Origin: CAYSLZ01 sp964547295
Lineage (GTDB): Bacteria > Patescibacteriota > Microgenomatia > UBA12405 > JAHJSD01
Direction: 5' to 3'
Assembly (NCBI GenBank): GCA_964547295.1
Contig: CAZJMH010000011.1
Coordinates: 1 to 19,047, forward strand
DNA: 19,047 bases
Positions 8,097-14,702 of the stretch are shown here, piece by piece. The translations under genes were made by a program, and so were the position numbers. Each line of letters begins with the position of its first letter. Within the stretch, counting starts at the first letter, position 1. The notes under the pieces are model-generated. The model was not told the DNA's origin, did not search any database, and saw nothing but the letters and a program-made list of their open reading frames with translations.

Positions 8097-8108
8097 TAAA
8101 ATAGCGGG
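8097..8108 (+). promoter_or_regulatory. Extended -10 box for the C39-like gene
   Basis: TAAAAT (8097-8102) preceded by TGG, 6 nt before a GTG start at 8109. No -35 match. A G-rich stretch (GCGGG) lies too close to the start to act as a Shine-Dalgarno. Confidence 0.45.
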
Positions 8109-9215
8109 GTGATAAAAAACAGGGTTTTAATTTCTATTTTGGCTTTTTTGGTTCTAATGACCGGAATATTTACTGCTTACTTAGTAAACAGCCAGAAAAG
8201 TAAGTCTTTTGGTAATGACTATTACCAACCTGAAGAAATTGAAGAAGTAAAAGTTGGCCAGCCAACTCCGACCGATATTCCTCATCGAAAGGTTTTGTCC
8301 GGCGGTAAACATGTTTACCAGACTTTTAATAACTGCGGTCCAGCCTCTTTATCTATGGCGTTGTCTTATTACAGTATAAATATCAGTCAGGAAGACTTGG
8401 GTAGGTAGCTGCGCCCTTATCAAAATCCGCAAGGGGACAATGACGATAAAACCGTTACTCTTGCTGAAGCAGCTAAAAAAGCAGAAGAATACGATTTTTT
8501 AGTTTATCAGCGTCCAGGCGGGAGTATTCAAATTCTTCGCCAGTTGATTAGTCTGAATTTACCGGTGGTCGTTAAAACCTGGTTAGAGCCGGGTGAAGAC
8601 ATTGGTCATTTTCGGGTGATTAAGGGTTATGACCAAAATAAAAAATTAATCATCCAGGATGACTCTTTACAGGGAAAGAATTTAACCTACACATATCAGC
8701 AATTTAATCGTCTTTGGCAGGCATTTAATTTTGAATTTTTAATTTTAGCCCCCCAGAATAAGCAACAAAAGGTTGAGAAAATTTTAGGTGATTTGGTTGA
8801 TGAAACAAGTGCCTGGCAACAAGCTTTGCAATTGGCTGATAGTCAGTTATCAGAAAATCCTGAAGATATATATTTTCAGTTTAATCGGTTAAGGGCCAAT
8901 TATTATTTGGGCAATTATCGTCAGACAGTTGATATTTTTGAAGAAATTAAATCACGGCTTCCAAGGAGAATGCTTTGGTATCAAATTGAGCCGATACTTG
9001 CTTATTACCAGCTTGGTGATTTTGATCAAGTTTTAACCTTGACTAATCAGGTTTTTGAATCTGACAACCGGGCATTTTCAGAACTTTATTATTTAAGGGC
9101 AAAAATTTTTGAACAACAAGGAAATCAGAAAGAAGCAGAAAAAGAATATCAGTTGGCTGAAAAGTATAATCAATCAGACTATTGGCAAGTAAATTTGTTA
9201 TCACTAAACTTATAA
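8109..9215 (+). pseudogene. C39-like cysteine peptidase with C-terminal TPR repeats, interrupted by one in-frame TAG
   Basis: One continuous frame of 369 codons from GTG 8109 to the stop at 9213-9215, broken only by TAG at 8406-8408 (codon 100). Both sides encode one domain: a membrane anchor (6-27), FNNCGPASLSMAL with the catalytic Cys76, then after the stop LRPYQNPQGDNDDK, IGHFRVIKGYD (His167) and IQDD (Asp184/185). This is the Cys-His-Asp arrangement of peptidase_C39-like proteins. Residues about 200-360 form TPR-like helix pairs (for example LRAKIFEQQGNQKEAEKEYQLAE). Neither half could be an active enzyme alone. The codon is one base from CAG, GAG and AAG. Explanations are recent inactivation, readthrough or a sequence error. 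TAG ends other genes in this window, so global recoding is unlikely. No decay other than this one stop is seen. Confidence 0.8.
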
Positions 9216-9264
9216 TTGCATTATTGGAATTAATAAGGGATAATTATTTTAATTTAAACAATAA

Positions 9265-10734
9265 ATGAATACAAAAAAATTTACTATTCTCCATTCTAAT
9301 GACATCCACGGTGATTTTTTAGAAGAAGTTAGAGAGGGTAAAGGCGAACTGATCGGTGGTTTGGCTTTATTATCGGGTTATATCAACCAGGTCCGCAAAG
9401 AAGAAAAAAACGTTTTTTATGTCGTCTCCGGCGATATGGTCCAGGGATCGATAATCGATTCTGAATATAAAGGGATTTCAACGATTGAGGTAATGAACTA
9501 CTTAGCTCCGGACGTGGCAACTTTGGGCAATCACGAATTTGACTATGGTTTGCCGCATTTGCTTTTTCTGGAAAAAATGGCCAATTTTCCAATAGTTAAT
9601 GCTAATTTATATATCAAAAAATACAACAAACGGTTAATGAATCCCTATAAAATAATTCCCAAAGACGGGTTTGATATTTTGTTTACCGGAATAATTACTG
9701 AAAAAGTAATGGACTCAATCGGCATGGACGAGTTAATCGGAACGTTTATTTCTCTGGAAGAGGCCAAAGACGAAGTCGGTAAAATCTGCAACGCTTACAA
9801 AGATGACGATATTGACTTGACAATTCTCTTGACTCACATTGGTTTTGAATCTGATATTCAATTGGCAAAAATGCTTGATCCGGAATGGGGGGTTGACATT
9901 ATTATCGGCGGTCATTCGCACACGGTTTTAAAACAACCCAAAAAGGTCAACAATATTTTAATTGCCCAGGCGGCCGTCGGCTCAGACCAGGTCGGCCGTT
10001 TTGATGTTGTTGTTGACGATGACACCAACAGTGTTGTTGACTACAAATGGGAGCTGATTCCGATTAACGATAAATTAGCCAAACCCGATGAGCAGTTAAG
10101 AGAATTTATTAATTCTTTTAAAGAAGAAACCGACCGGAAATACAACACTTTATTGTGTAAATTTGCCGAGGAGCTGACGCATCCCAAACGTGAAGTAGAA
10201 ACTGCTTTGGGCAATTTTGTTGCCGATGCTTTTGCCGACCATGCTCAAACCGATGTTATGCTCGTCGGCAGTGGGTCGATTCGGGTGAAAGGTCTCGGGC
10301 CGCTGGTCCGGCTGAGAGATTTTACCGCCTGCTTCCCTTATGACGATACTTTAACTAAATACTCAATTACCGGGGCGCACTTAAAACAGATTTTCAGCCA
10401 TATTATGAGGTTGGAAAACCGCGATGGTGAAGGTGAGTGCTACCAAGTAAACAAGGGAGTTAAGGCGGTTTATAATGATCAAAAAGGCGAGTTGGAAGAG
10501 TTGGAAATCAACGGCCACCCGGTTGAAAATACCGAGTTCTATACCCTTTGTCTACAAGGATATCACTTTAGTAACTCAGCCGATTATTTAGGTGTTCCTC
10601 AAAAAGAATTAATCGAGTCTGGAGAATATAAAACAGTGGCGACTTCTGCCCAGCAGGTCTTGGAAGAGTATCTGCGGACGCATCAAAATGCTGACTGTCA
10701 GGTTGAAGGAAGATTAGTCTATAAGAATGAATAA
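9265..10734 (+). CDS. 5'-nucleotidase / UDP-sugar hydrolase family metallophosphoesterase, without signal peptide
   Basis: 489 residues with the two-domain layout of the UshA/5'-nucleotidase family. Dinuclear metal-site motifs in the N-terminal domain: NDIHGD (Asp13, His15), SGDMVQG (Asp57), GNHEFD (Asn89, His90), THIGF (His191) and GGHSH (His217, His219). The C-terminal substrate-binding domain carries FPYDDTL (357-363), where the aromatic residue usually stacks on the nucleobase. Expected reaction: hydrolysis of nucleoside monophosphates or nucleotide sugars. Most family members are exported, but this one starts MNTKKFTILHSNDIH with no room for a signal peptide or anchor, so it should be cytoplasmic. 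A GATAAT box (9239-9244) could be its promoter; no Shine-Dalgarno. The end overlaps a tiny membrane-peptide ORF by 8 nt. Confidence 0.93.
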   Translation: MNTKKFTILHSNDIHGDFLEEVREGKGELIGGLALLSGYINQVRKEEKNVFYVVSGDMVQGSIIDSEYKGISTIEVMNYLAPDVATLGNHEFDYGLPHLLFLEKMANFPIVNANLYIKKYNKRLMNPYKIIPKDGFDILFTGIITEKVMDSIGMDELIGTFISLEEAKDEVGKICNAYKDDDIDLTILLTHIGFESDIQLAKMLDPEWGVDIIIGGHSHTVLKQPKKVNNILIAQAAVGSDQVGRFDVVVDDDTNSVVDYKWELIPINDKLAKPDEQLREFINSFKEETDRKYNTLLCKFAEELTHPKREVETALGNFVADAFADHAQTDVMLVGSGSIRVKGLGPLVRLRDFTACFPYDDTLTKYSITGAHLKQIFSHIMRLENRDGEGECYQVNKGVKAVYNDQKGELEELEINGHPVENTEFYTLCLQGYHFSNSADYLGVPQKELIESGEYKTVATSAQQVLEEYLRTHQNADCQVEGRLVYKNE

Positions 10735-10813
10735 TTTATCAGCAATTATTGCCCTTTTACTTGGCGTCGGCCTGATGTATTTAACTTTTCAAATTATCCC
10801 CCATTCTCACTAA
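10727..10813 (+). CDS. 28-residue single-pass membrane peptide, coupled to the nucleotidase gene
   Basis: An ATG inside the end of the nucleotidase gene (overlap ATGAATAA, 10727-10734) opens 28 codons to TAA 10811-10813. The product starts MNNLSAIIALLLGVG, continues hydrophobic to about residue 24 and ends PHSH: one transmembrane helix with a short His-containing tail. The overlap geometry is identical to that between the exporter genes at 2045 and 2721, which favours real coupled translation. There is no homology evidence; it could tether the cytoplasmic nucleotidase to the membrane or be spurious. A GGAAG lies well upstream, but an internal Shine-Dalgarno is not needed if translation is coupled. 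Confidence 0.45.
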   Translation: MNNLSAIIALLLGVGLMYLTFQIIPHSH

Positions 10814-10861
10814 TAATAATTAATTAAAAAAAGCGTGGGAGTTATTGTTGGCTAAAGGATT

Positions 10862-11662
10862 TTAGAAGAAAATTAATTTTATCGCTGAAATTATTGTTAT
10901 TCCGTAGAGAGTTATTTGGAGGTATTTGGCTGAAATTTTTTCGCCAATTTCGACTCCAGCCATACTGCCGGCAACACTGCTTGTGATTAGAGGAACTAGC
11001 AATTCAAGGTTGAGAATATTTTCCATTTTTGGAAAAACAAGAATAAAAACAAGTGATATTAAAATATCGGTTGGTTTAGTATTGGCAACAGTGGTTAAAA
11101 ATTCCGCCTCTCCAAGGATATAAAAAACCAAGACCATAATTAGCCCCCGGCCAGCTCCGTAAAATCCACCGTATATACCAATCAGGAATGAGAAACCAGC
11201 AAGAATAAACTTTGTTTTTTGACTATGGGTGATTACAGGCCTTTTTCGAAACAGTTTCTTATAAAGGCCTTTTAGTGGTCCGAGAATTTGATAATGGTCT
11301 TCTTGTTGAAATTGGGGGATAATAATTAAAATAATGATCATCAGCAGTCCAGCAAGGGGTGCGAGAATACTTTCATCTATTTGAAAAAGTAGTTTGGACC
11401 CCAAAAAGCTGCCCAAGCCACCAAAAACGGCGAGAAAGGAGGCCTGTTTCCAATCTATTAATTTTTTTTGGGTATAAGAAAAGGTTGCTGTTATATTTTG
11501 AAATAAGGTGATGATTTGCATCGTCGCAATTGCTTTTAGAGGGGATAATCCAATTAAGGTTAATAAGGCGATGGTGATTAAATTTCCGCCGCCGATGACG
11601 GCATCGATGCTTCCAGAAAAAAAGCCAACAATTGATAAGAGAATTGATTTTAAAACAAACAT
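10862..11662 (-). CDS. TauE/SafE-family (TSUP) membrane permease
   Basis: 266 residues, about eight hydrophobic segments in two halves. The first half carries GFFSGSIDAVIGGGNLITIALL followed by GLSPLKAIATMQ, the second GFLIGIYGGFYGAG-like sequence with TTVANTKPTDILIS. This is the duplicated Gly-rich motif of TSUP (TauE/SafE, DUF81) transporters. Members export or import sulfite, sulfoacetate, thiosulfate or other organic anions; the substrate here is unknown, and no sulfur-metabolism gene is near. It is a single gene convergent with the nucleotidase/peptide pair, with 48 nt between. A promoter on the minus strand with a 6-nt gap to the ATG supports the start at 11660-11662. Confidence 0.88.
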   Translation of the reverse strand: MFVLKSILLSIVGFFSGSIDAVIGGGNLITIALLTLIGLSPLKAIATMQIITLFQNITATFSYTQKKLIDWKQASFLAVFGGLGSFLGSKLLFQIDESILAPLAGLLMIIILIIIPQFQQEDHYQILGPLKGLYKKLFRKRPVITHSQKTKFILAGFSFLIGIYGGFYGAGRGLIMVLVFYILGEAEFLTTVANTKPTDILISLVFILVFPKMENILNLELLVPLITSSVAGSMAGVEIGEKISAKYLQITLYGITIISAIKLIFF

Positions 11663-11677
11663 GATTTAAGAATATCA
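11663..11677 (-). promoter_or_regulatory. Leaderless promoter of the TauE/SafE gene
   Basis: On the minus strand, TGA-TATTCT (an extended -10 box; the hexamer occupies 11669-11674) is followed by 6 nt and then the ATG. No Shine-Dalgarno. The spacing matches the plus-strand leaderless genes. Confidence 0.5.
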
Positions 11678-11702
11678 CAAATCGGCTAAGTGGAAGGTAA
11701 CA

Positions 11703-11765
11703 ATGCGAATATTAATTGTTTTAGATTTAATACTGCCCGATATGGGAGGAAAACATTCGCATTAA
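11703..11765 (+). pseudogene. Internally deleted remnant of an OmpR-family response regulator
   Basis: A 20-codon frame encodes MRILIV followed directly by LDLILPDMGG and then KHSH before TAA. MRILIV is the beta-1 strand of a receiver domain, and LDLILPDMGG is the beta-3 strand with the phospho-acceptor Asp plus the following loop. The region between them (about 40 residues) and everything afterwards are missing. The 5' end and its upstream bases (GTGGAAGGTAACAATGCGAA) closely match the intact regulator at 13638-13658, including the spacing of the ribosome-binding site. The junction coincides with AATTGTT versus AATTATT, which flank the missing part in the intact gene, so deletion between short direct repeats is likely. 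Presumably non-functional. Confidence 0.65.
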
Positions 11766-11773
11766 TAGAATTT

Positions 11774-11803
11774 GGTATAATCTAAAAAGGTATAATCTAA
11801 AAA
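11774..11803 (+). promoter_or_regulatory. Tandemly duplicated -10 region of the Gmad2-type gene
   Basis: GGTATAATCTAAAAA occurs twice in direct contact (11774-11788 and 11789-11803). Each copy has a perfect TATAAT (11776-11781 and 11791-11796); the first is preceded by TGG. The second lies 9 nt before the ATG at 11806. Either could be used, giving a leader of about 17 nt or almost none. No Shine-Dalgarno is present in either case. Confidence 0.6.
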
Positions 11804-11805
11804 AA

Positions 11806-12720
11806 ATGAAAAAAAGTTTAATTATCCTGGTTTCGATTTTAATTTTGATTAGCGGCATATCTTTTTTATTATTAAACTTTGGTTTAGATTACCAAAACAA
11901 AAAGTCTGGAGTTGAAGTGACTCCGCCAGTAACCACGCCTCAACCTATACAAACTCCAACGCCGCCTCCTCAGGCTAAAATTCCTGATGATTGGAAAAGA
12001 TTTTATGATTCTGTTTTGGACATTGAAATTGCTTATCCTTCTGATTGGACGCCTCGGCCGGCAACTAATCCTCAGGGCGAGTCAGCTATTTATAGTTTTG
12101 ATCCGGCCGAGGAATTAGGAGCCGGCACTGTGCCCACTGATCAGTTGAAAGTCGGAATAGTTTATTTTGGAGCTGATGATGATCGAGGAATTGGCTACCC
12201 AGAGGCAGAAATTATTTCAGAAGAAGAAACAACAGTTGACGGTTATCCGGCTGACCGTCTAGTAGTTGAAGGTCTTTTGGGCCGAAGTATTGATACTCAG
12301 GTGGAGACAGATAAGGGTAAATATTTGATTTCCGCTTATCCAGCCGAGAGTGATTTAATTGATATTTATGACCAAATTTTAAAATATATCCAGTTGGATA
12401 CTGAAATTCGGGTTTCAGTTAATCAACCGGAGTTAGGAGCAACAATTAGCTCACCAGTGACTGTTACCGGTCAAGCACCAGGAGGCTGGTTTTTTGAAGC
12501 AGTTTTACCGATATCAGTAGAAACTGTTGACGGAGAAGTTTTGGCAGAGGAAATATTTGTCACTGACCAAAACTGGATGACCGAAGAAGCAGTTGATTTT
12601 TCTTTGGAGATAGAATTTGATTCCACTGATGCCAATCTTGGCTTTATAAAAATTATTAAAAATGACGTTTCTGAGATTCCCAGAAACCAACACTTCTTTT
12701 ACTGGCCGATTGGATTTTAA
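11806..12720 (+). CDS. Membrane-anchored surface protein with C-terminal Gmad2-type Ig-like domain
   Basis: 304 residues. A membrane anchor (about 4-24) is followed by a Pro/Thr-rich linker (about 38-60, TTPQPIQTPTPPPQ), a central domain of about 140 residues starting WKRFYDSVLDIEIAYPSDW, and a C-terminal domain from about 205. The central part resembles the PsbP-like or lipoprotein domains that begin with an iaYPsdW motif. The C-terminal part, VNQPELGATISSPVTVTGQA then WFFEAVLPISVETVDGEVL, fits the Gmad2 immunoglobulin-like domain found with GerMN domains in spore-germination and surface proteins. It should be displayed outside the membrane; the function is unknown. The GerMN-domain protein at 3989 may be a functional relative. 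The next gene follows after 67 nt with its own promoter. Confidence 0.75.
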   Translation: MKKSLIILVSILILISGISFLLLNFGLDYQNKKSGVEVTPPVTTPQPIQTPTPPPQAKIPDDWKRFYDSVLDIEIAYPSDWTPRPATNPQGESAIYSFDPAEELGAGTVPTDQLKVGIVYFGADDDRGIGYPEAEIISEEETTVDGYPADRLVVEGLLGRSIDTQVETDKGKYLISAYPAESDLIDIYDQILKYIQLDTEIRVSVNQPELGATISSPVTVTGQAPGGWFFEAVLPISVETVDGEVLAEEIFVTDQNWMTEEAVDFSLEIEFDSTDANLGFIKIIKNDVSEIPRNQHFFYWPIGF

Positions 12721-12746
12721 AGATAATTTTTAAAAATCTATCCGGC

Positions 12747-12787
12747 TTGTATTTTTTATCTTCTTGGTGTATAAATACTCCTTTGCC
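12747..12787 (+). promoter_or_regulatory. Promoter of the Tat-like protein gene
   Basis: TTGTAT (12747-12752), a 17-nt spacer and TATAAA (12770-12775), directly preceded by TG. The ATG at 12788 would give a leader of about 6 nt with no Shine-Dalgarno. This also argues against starting at GTG 12764, which lies upstream of the -10 box. Confidence 0.5.
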
Positions 12788-13567
12788 ATGAATAAAGAAG
12801 TTTCCCGACGCCAGTTTTTAAAGTTATCTGGTTTATTTGCAGTAAGCGAATTAACCGGGTTTTCAAGAGGTTTTACCCCGGCTGAACTGCATACAGTAAC
12901 TTTTCAATCTTATTTGGAAAACATTGTTCAAAATTCCCCAGAAATTGGTGGTTATGAAAACTATGAAAAAGAGTTGGGAATTGGGCTTGGTTTTGCTACC
13001 AGACATACAATTATTGAGAGGACAGCCGTTGTCCGCGGCGAAGGTTTAAGAAAATGGATGAGGGCTAATAAAATTGCCTATGCTGATTTAAATCCAGCAC
13101 AAAAAAATATTTATTTGTTAACCAGACGTGGAAATAAATCAGTTGAACAGTCTTTAACAGGCAACCAAACTTCCCCAGATAAGGACTTATCAACTAATCA
13201 GTATTCTGGTGGCTTAATCGCTACCCGCTCACCAGAAGATATCGGTCAAAAATATTTAGTTTTCGGAGTTGAAAAAGAGGAGAGGGGCCATTCAATTGAA
13301 TATTTAGGTGCCTCGCTGGTTGTTGATTGTGCAGCCAAAAAAGATTGGAATGGCCGTTTGGCACATTGGCGTTACACCCATAAGGGATGGGATTTGCCTT
13401 GGATTGCTGATGTTTCAGATGAATTAATGAAACGTTTGCCGCCGGGTATGGATTCAAATAAAAATAATTTAAACCAGGGCCGGCCGGGATTGCTTCTAGT
13501 TTCAGAAGAAAATTTTCACCGATTTCATCACTTCCAAAACCAGCCTAGCCCAAATAAGCTATTTTAA
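12788..13567 (+). CDS. Putative exported protein with Tat-like N-terminus; possible double-psi beta-barrel C-terminal part
   Basis: 259 residues. The N-terminus MNKEVSRRQFLKLSGLFAV contains SRRQFLK (6-12), a textbook twin-arginine signal motif, but the following segment is short and carries a Glu, so the signal is imperfect. The rest is not confidently recognised. The C-terminal region has LVVDCA (about 177-182), WRYTHKGWDLPW and IADVSDELMKRLPPG, an arrangement loosely resembling the DPBB fold of RlpA/3D-domain proteins (a V-x-D strand followed later by D-V-S and a helix). That assignment is low-confidence inference. No lipobox or transmembrane helix elsewhere. It lies between the Gmad2-type gene and the two-component system, and the regulator promoter begins right after its stop. 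Confidence 0.6.
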   Translation: MNKEVSRRQFLKLSGLFAVSELTGFSRGFTPAELHTVTFQSYLENIVQNSPEIGGYENYEKELGIGLGFATRHTIIERTAVVRGEGLRKWMRANKIAYADLNPAQKNIYLLTRRGNKSVEQSLTGNQTSPDKDLSTNQYSGGLIATRSPEDIGQKYLVFGVEKEERGHSIEYLGASLVVDCAAKKDWNGRLAHWRYTHKGWDLPWIADVSDELMKRLPPGMDSNKNNLNQGRPGLLLVSEENFHRFHHFQNQPSPNKLF

Positions 13568-13581
13568 TTTAAAATCGATTC

Positions 13582-13613
13582 TTCTCAGCTAATTCTCAGT
13601 TTGTTGATATAAT
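13582..13613 (+). promoter_or_regulatory. Response-regulator promoter with an OmpR/PhoB-type direct-repeat operator
   Basis: TTCTCAG at 13582-13588 is repeated exactly at 13593-13599, with 4 nt between and an 11-bp period, i.e. one helical turn. This is the typical layout for dimers of OmpR/PhoB-family regulators. Eight nt further is TATAAT (13608-13613) with a TGA extension. The second repeat occupies the -35 position and no other -35 is seen, so the promoter looks activator-dependent. Positive autoregulation by the encoded regulator is the simplest reading (inference). Confidence 0.6.
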
Positions 13614-13652
13614 TTAATATTAATCGTTATTTCGGGCATGTGGAGCGTAACA

Positions 13653-14312
13653 ATGCGAATAATAATTGTTGAGGATAATCACAAGATTGCTAACTCAATA
13701 AAAACTGGTTTGGAACAAGAGTCGTATGCAGTTGATGTTGCTTATGACGGTGAAGATGGTTTTAGTTTGGCGGCAAGTGAAGATTACGACTTAATTATTT
13801 TAGATTTAATGCTTCCTGGTATTGATGGTCTGGAAATCTGCCGGCTGCTTCGTGAGGAGGAGAATATTCACACGCCAATTTTGATTTTAACTGCTAAAGG
13901 TGAGATTGACGACCGGGTAAAAGGTTTAAACTGCGGTGCTGATGATTATTTGGTTAAACCCTTTGCTTTTTTAGAACTTTTGGCTAGGATTAGAGCTTTA
14001 TTGCGCCGGCCGAAAAAAAACTTCAACTCGGTTTTGAGAGCCGGCAATTTGACTTTGGATACAGTTAACATTGAAGTCAAACGCGGCAGTAAAAAAATAG
14101 ATTTATCAAAAACCGAGTTTGCTTTATTGGAGTATTTGATGCGAAATAAAGGAAAGGTTTTGTCAAAAGACCAGATAATCAGTCATGTTTGGGATTATGA
14201 CGCAGACGTTTTGCCAAACACCGTTGAAGTTTATATTGGTTATCTGCGTAAAAAGCTTGGCCGGCCTGATTTGATTAAAACTGTTAGAGGGTTTGGGTAT
14301 AAATTAGAGTAG
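13653..14312 (+). CDS. OmpR/PhoB-family response regulator
   Basis: 219 residues from the ATG at 13653. An in-frame ATG at 13638 is rejected because GGAG (13641-13644) is well placed for 13653, the receiver domain begins exactly with MRIIIVEDN, and the related remnant at 11703 lacks the upstream ATG. Receiver domain 1-115: acidic pair Glu7/Asp8, phospho-acceptor Asp51 (LIILDLMLPGIDG), Thr80 and Lys102 (VKPF). Winged-helix DNA-binding domain about 125-219, ending VEVYIGYLRKKLG and TVRGFGYKLE, the usual OmpR terminus. It is paired with the histidine kinase at 14761, but an S23-type gene lies between. A direct-repeat operator at its own promoter and a similar one before the gene at 15902 suggest autoregulation and a local target. 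Confidence 0.95.
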   Translation: MRIIIVEDNHKIANSIKTGLEQESYAVDVAYDGEDGFSLAASEDYDLIILDLMLPGIDGLEICRLLREEENIHTPILILTAKGEIDDRVKGLNCGADDYLVKPFAFLELLARIRALLRRPKKNFNSVLRAGNLTLDTVNIEVKRGSKKIDLSKTEFALLEYLMRNKGKVLSKDQIISHVWDYDADVLPNTVEVYIGYLRKKLGRPDLIKTVRGFGYKLE

Positions 14313-14314
14313 AA

Positions 14315-14332
14315 TTAGCTGTTAGCTTTTAG
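14315..14332 (+). repeat. Left arm of an 18-bp inverted repeat flanking the S23-type gene
   Basis: TTAGCTGTTAGCTTTTAG (14315-14332) is the exact reverse complement of 14720-14737. It begins 3 nt after the stop of the response regulator. Read on the minus strand it consists of TAAAAGC and TAACAGC units, the same heptamers as in the right-hand array. Confidence 0.9.
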
Positions 14333-14345
14333 GGATTAGAGAAAA

Positions 14346-14702
14346 ATGTATATAAAATCTTTTAAACAATTAATTGTTTGGCAAAAAGCAGTTGAACTTA
14401 CAATAGAAGTTTATAAATTGACTAAAGAAATGCCCAAAAGTGAAATTTATGGTTTGATGAGTCAAATGAGGCGGGCAGCGGTTGCAATTCCCTCAAATAT
14501 TGCCGAGGGTAAAAAGAGAAAAACAAGGAATGACTACTTACATTTTTTAAGAATAGCGGATGGATCTGCCGCTGAATTAGAAACGCAAATAATTATATCG
14601 AAAAGGATTTACAAAAATATTGATTACCAGACAGCCGAAGGCTTATTAGAAGATGTTCAAAAGATGTTAGTTACAATAATTAAAAAGTTGGAAAGAGCCT
14701 AA
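14346..14702 (+). CDS. Free-standing four-helix-bundle protein (S23 / 23S rRNA intervening-sequence protein family)
   Basis: 118 residues. The N-terminus SFKQLIVWQKAVELTIEVY (F..L.vWqkA), then MRRAAVAIPSNIAEG and LRIADGSAAELETQI are the diagnostic blocks of the TIGR02436/S23 family. Members were first found encoded inside 23S rRNA intervening sequences; free-standing copies are widespread and of unknown function. The DGR accessory protein Avd shares the fold and forms a positively charged pentamer binding nucleic acid. Here the gene sits between a response regulator and its kinase, bracketed by an 18-bp inverted repeat. Its TAA stop is the first part of a seven-unit heptamer array. The insertion lengthens the regulator-kinase gap to 448 nt, which implies a cassette inserted into a pre-existing operon (inference). 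Only a weak ribosome site (around 14332-14340) is visible. Confidence 0.92.
   Translation: MYIKSFKQLIVWQKAVELTIEVYKLTKEMPKSEIYGLMSQMRRAAVAIPSNIAEGKKRKTRNDYLHFLRIADGSAAELETQIIISKRIYKNIDYQTAEGLLEDVQKMLVTIIKKLERA

Noticed and set aside
8406..8408. Alternative genetic code with TAG as a sense codon, or UGA recoding as in SR1/Gracilibacteria
   Set aside because: TAG properly ends the genes at 3938 and 14312, and TGA ends those at 2728, 4795 and 17890, with complete family-length products.
9265..10734. Recent lateral transfer of the nucleotidase gene
   Set aside because: It looks slightly richer in G/C-ending codons than its neighbours by eye, but I cannot compute composition here and there are no mobile-element boundaries.
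11702..11763. 9-bp inverted repeat AATGCGAAT / ATTCGCATT around the regulator remnant as a regulatory hairpin
   Set aside because: Short arms with a 44-nt loop, and the left arm is just the conserved start of the regulator coding sequence; probably chance.
12725..12736. ATTTTTAAAAAT palindrome as a terminator after the Gmad2-type gene
   Set aside because: The stem is pure A/T without a GC part, too weak for an intrinsic terminator.
14346..14702. Avd accessory gene of a diversity-generating retroelement
   Set aside because: The fold family is shared, but there is no reverse transcriptase and no template/variable repeat pair in the window.
14346..14702. 23S rRNA intervening sequence
   Set aside because: No rRNA sequence flanks the gene; it lies between protein-coding genes.
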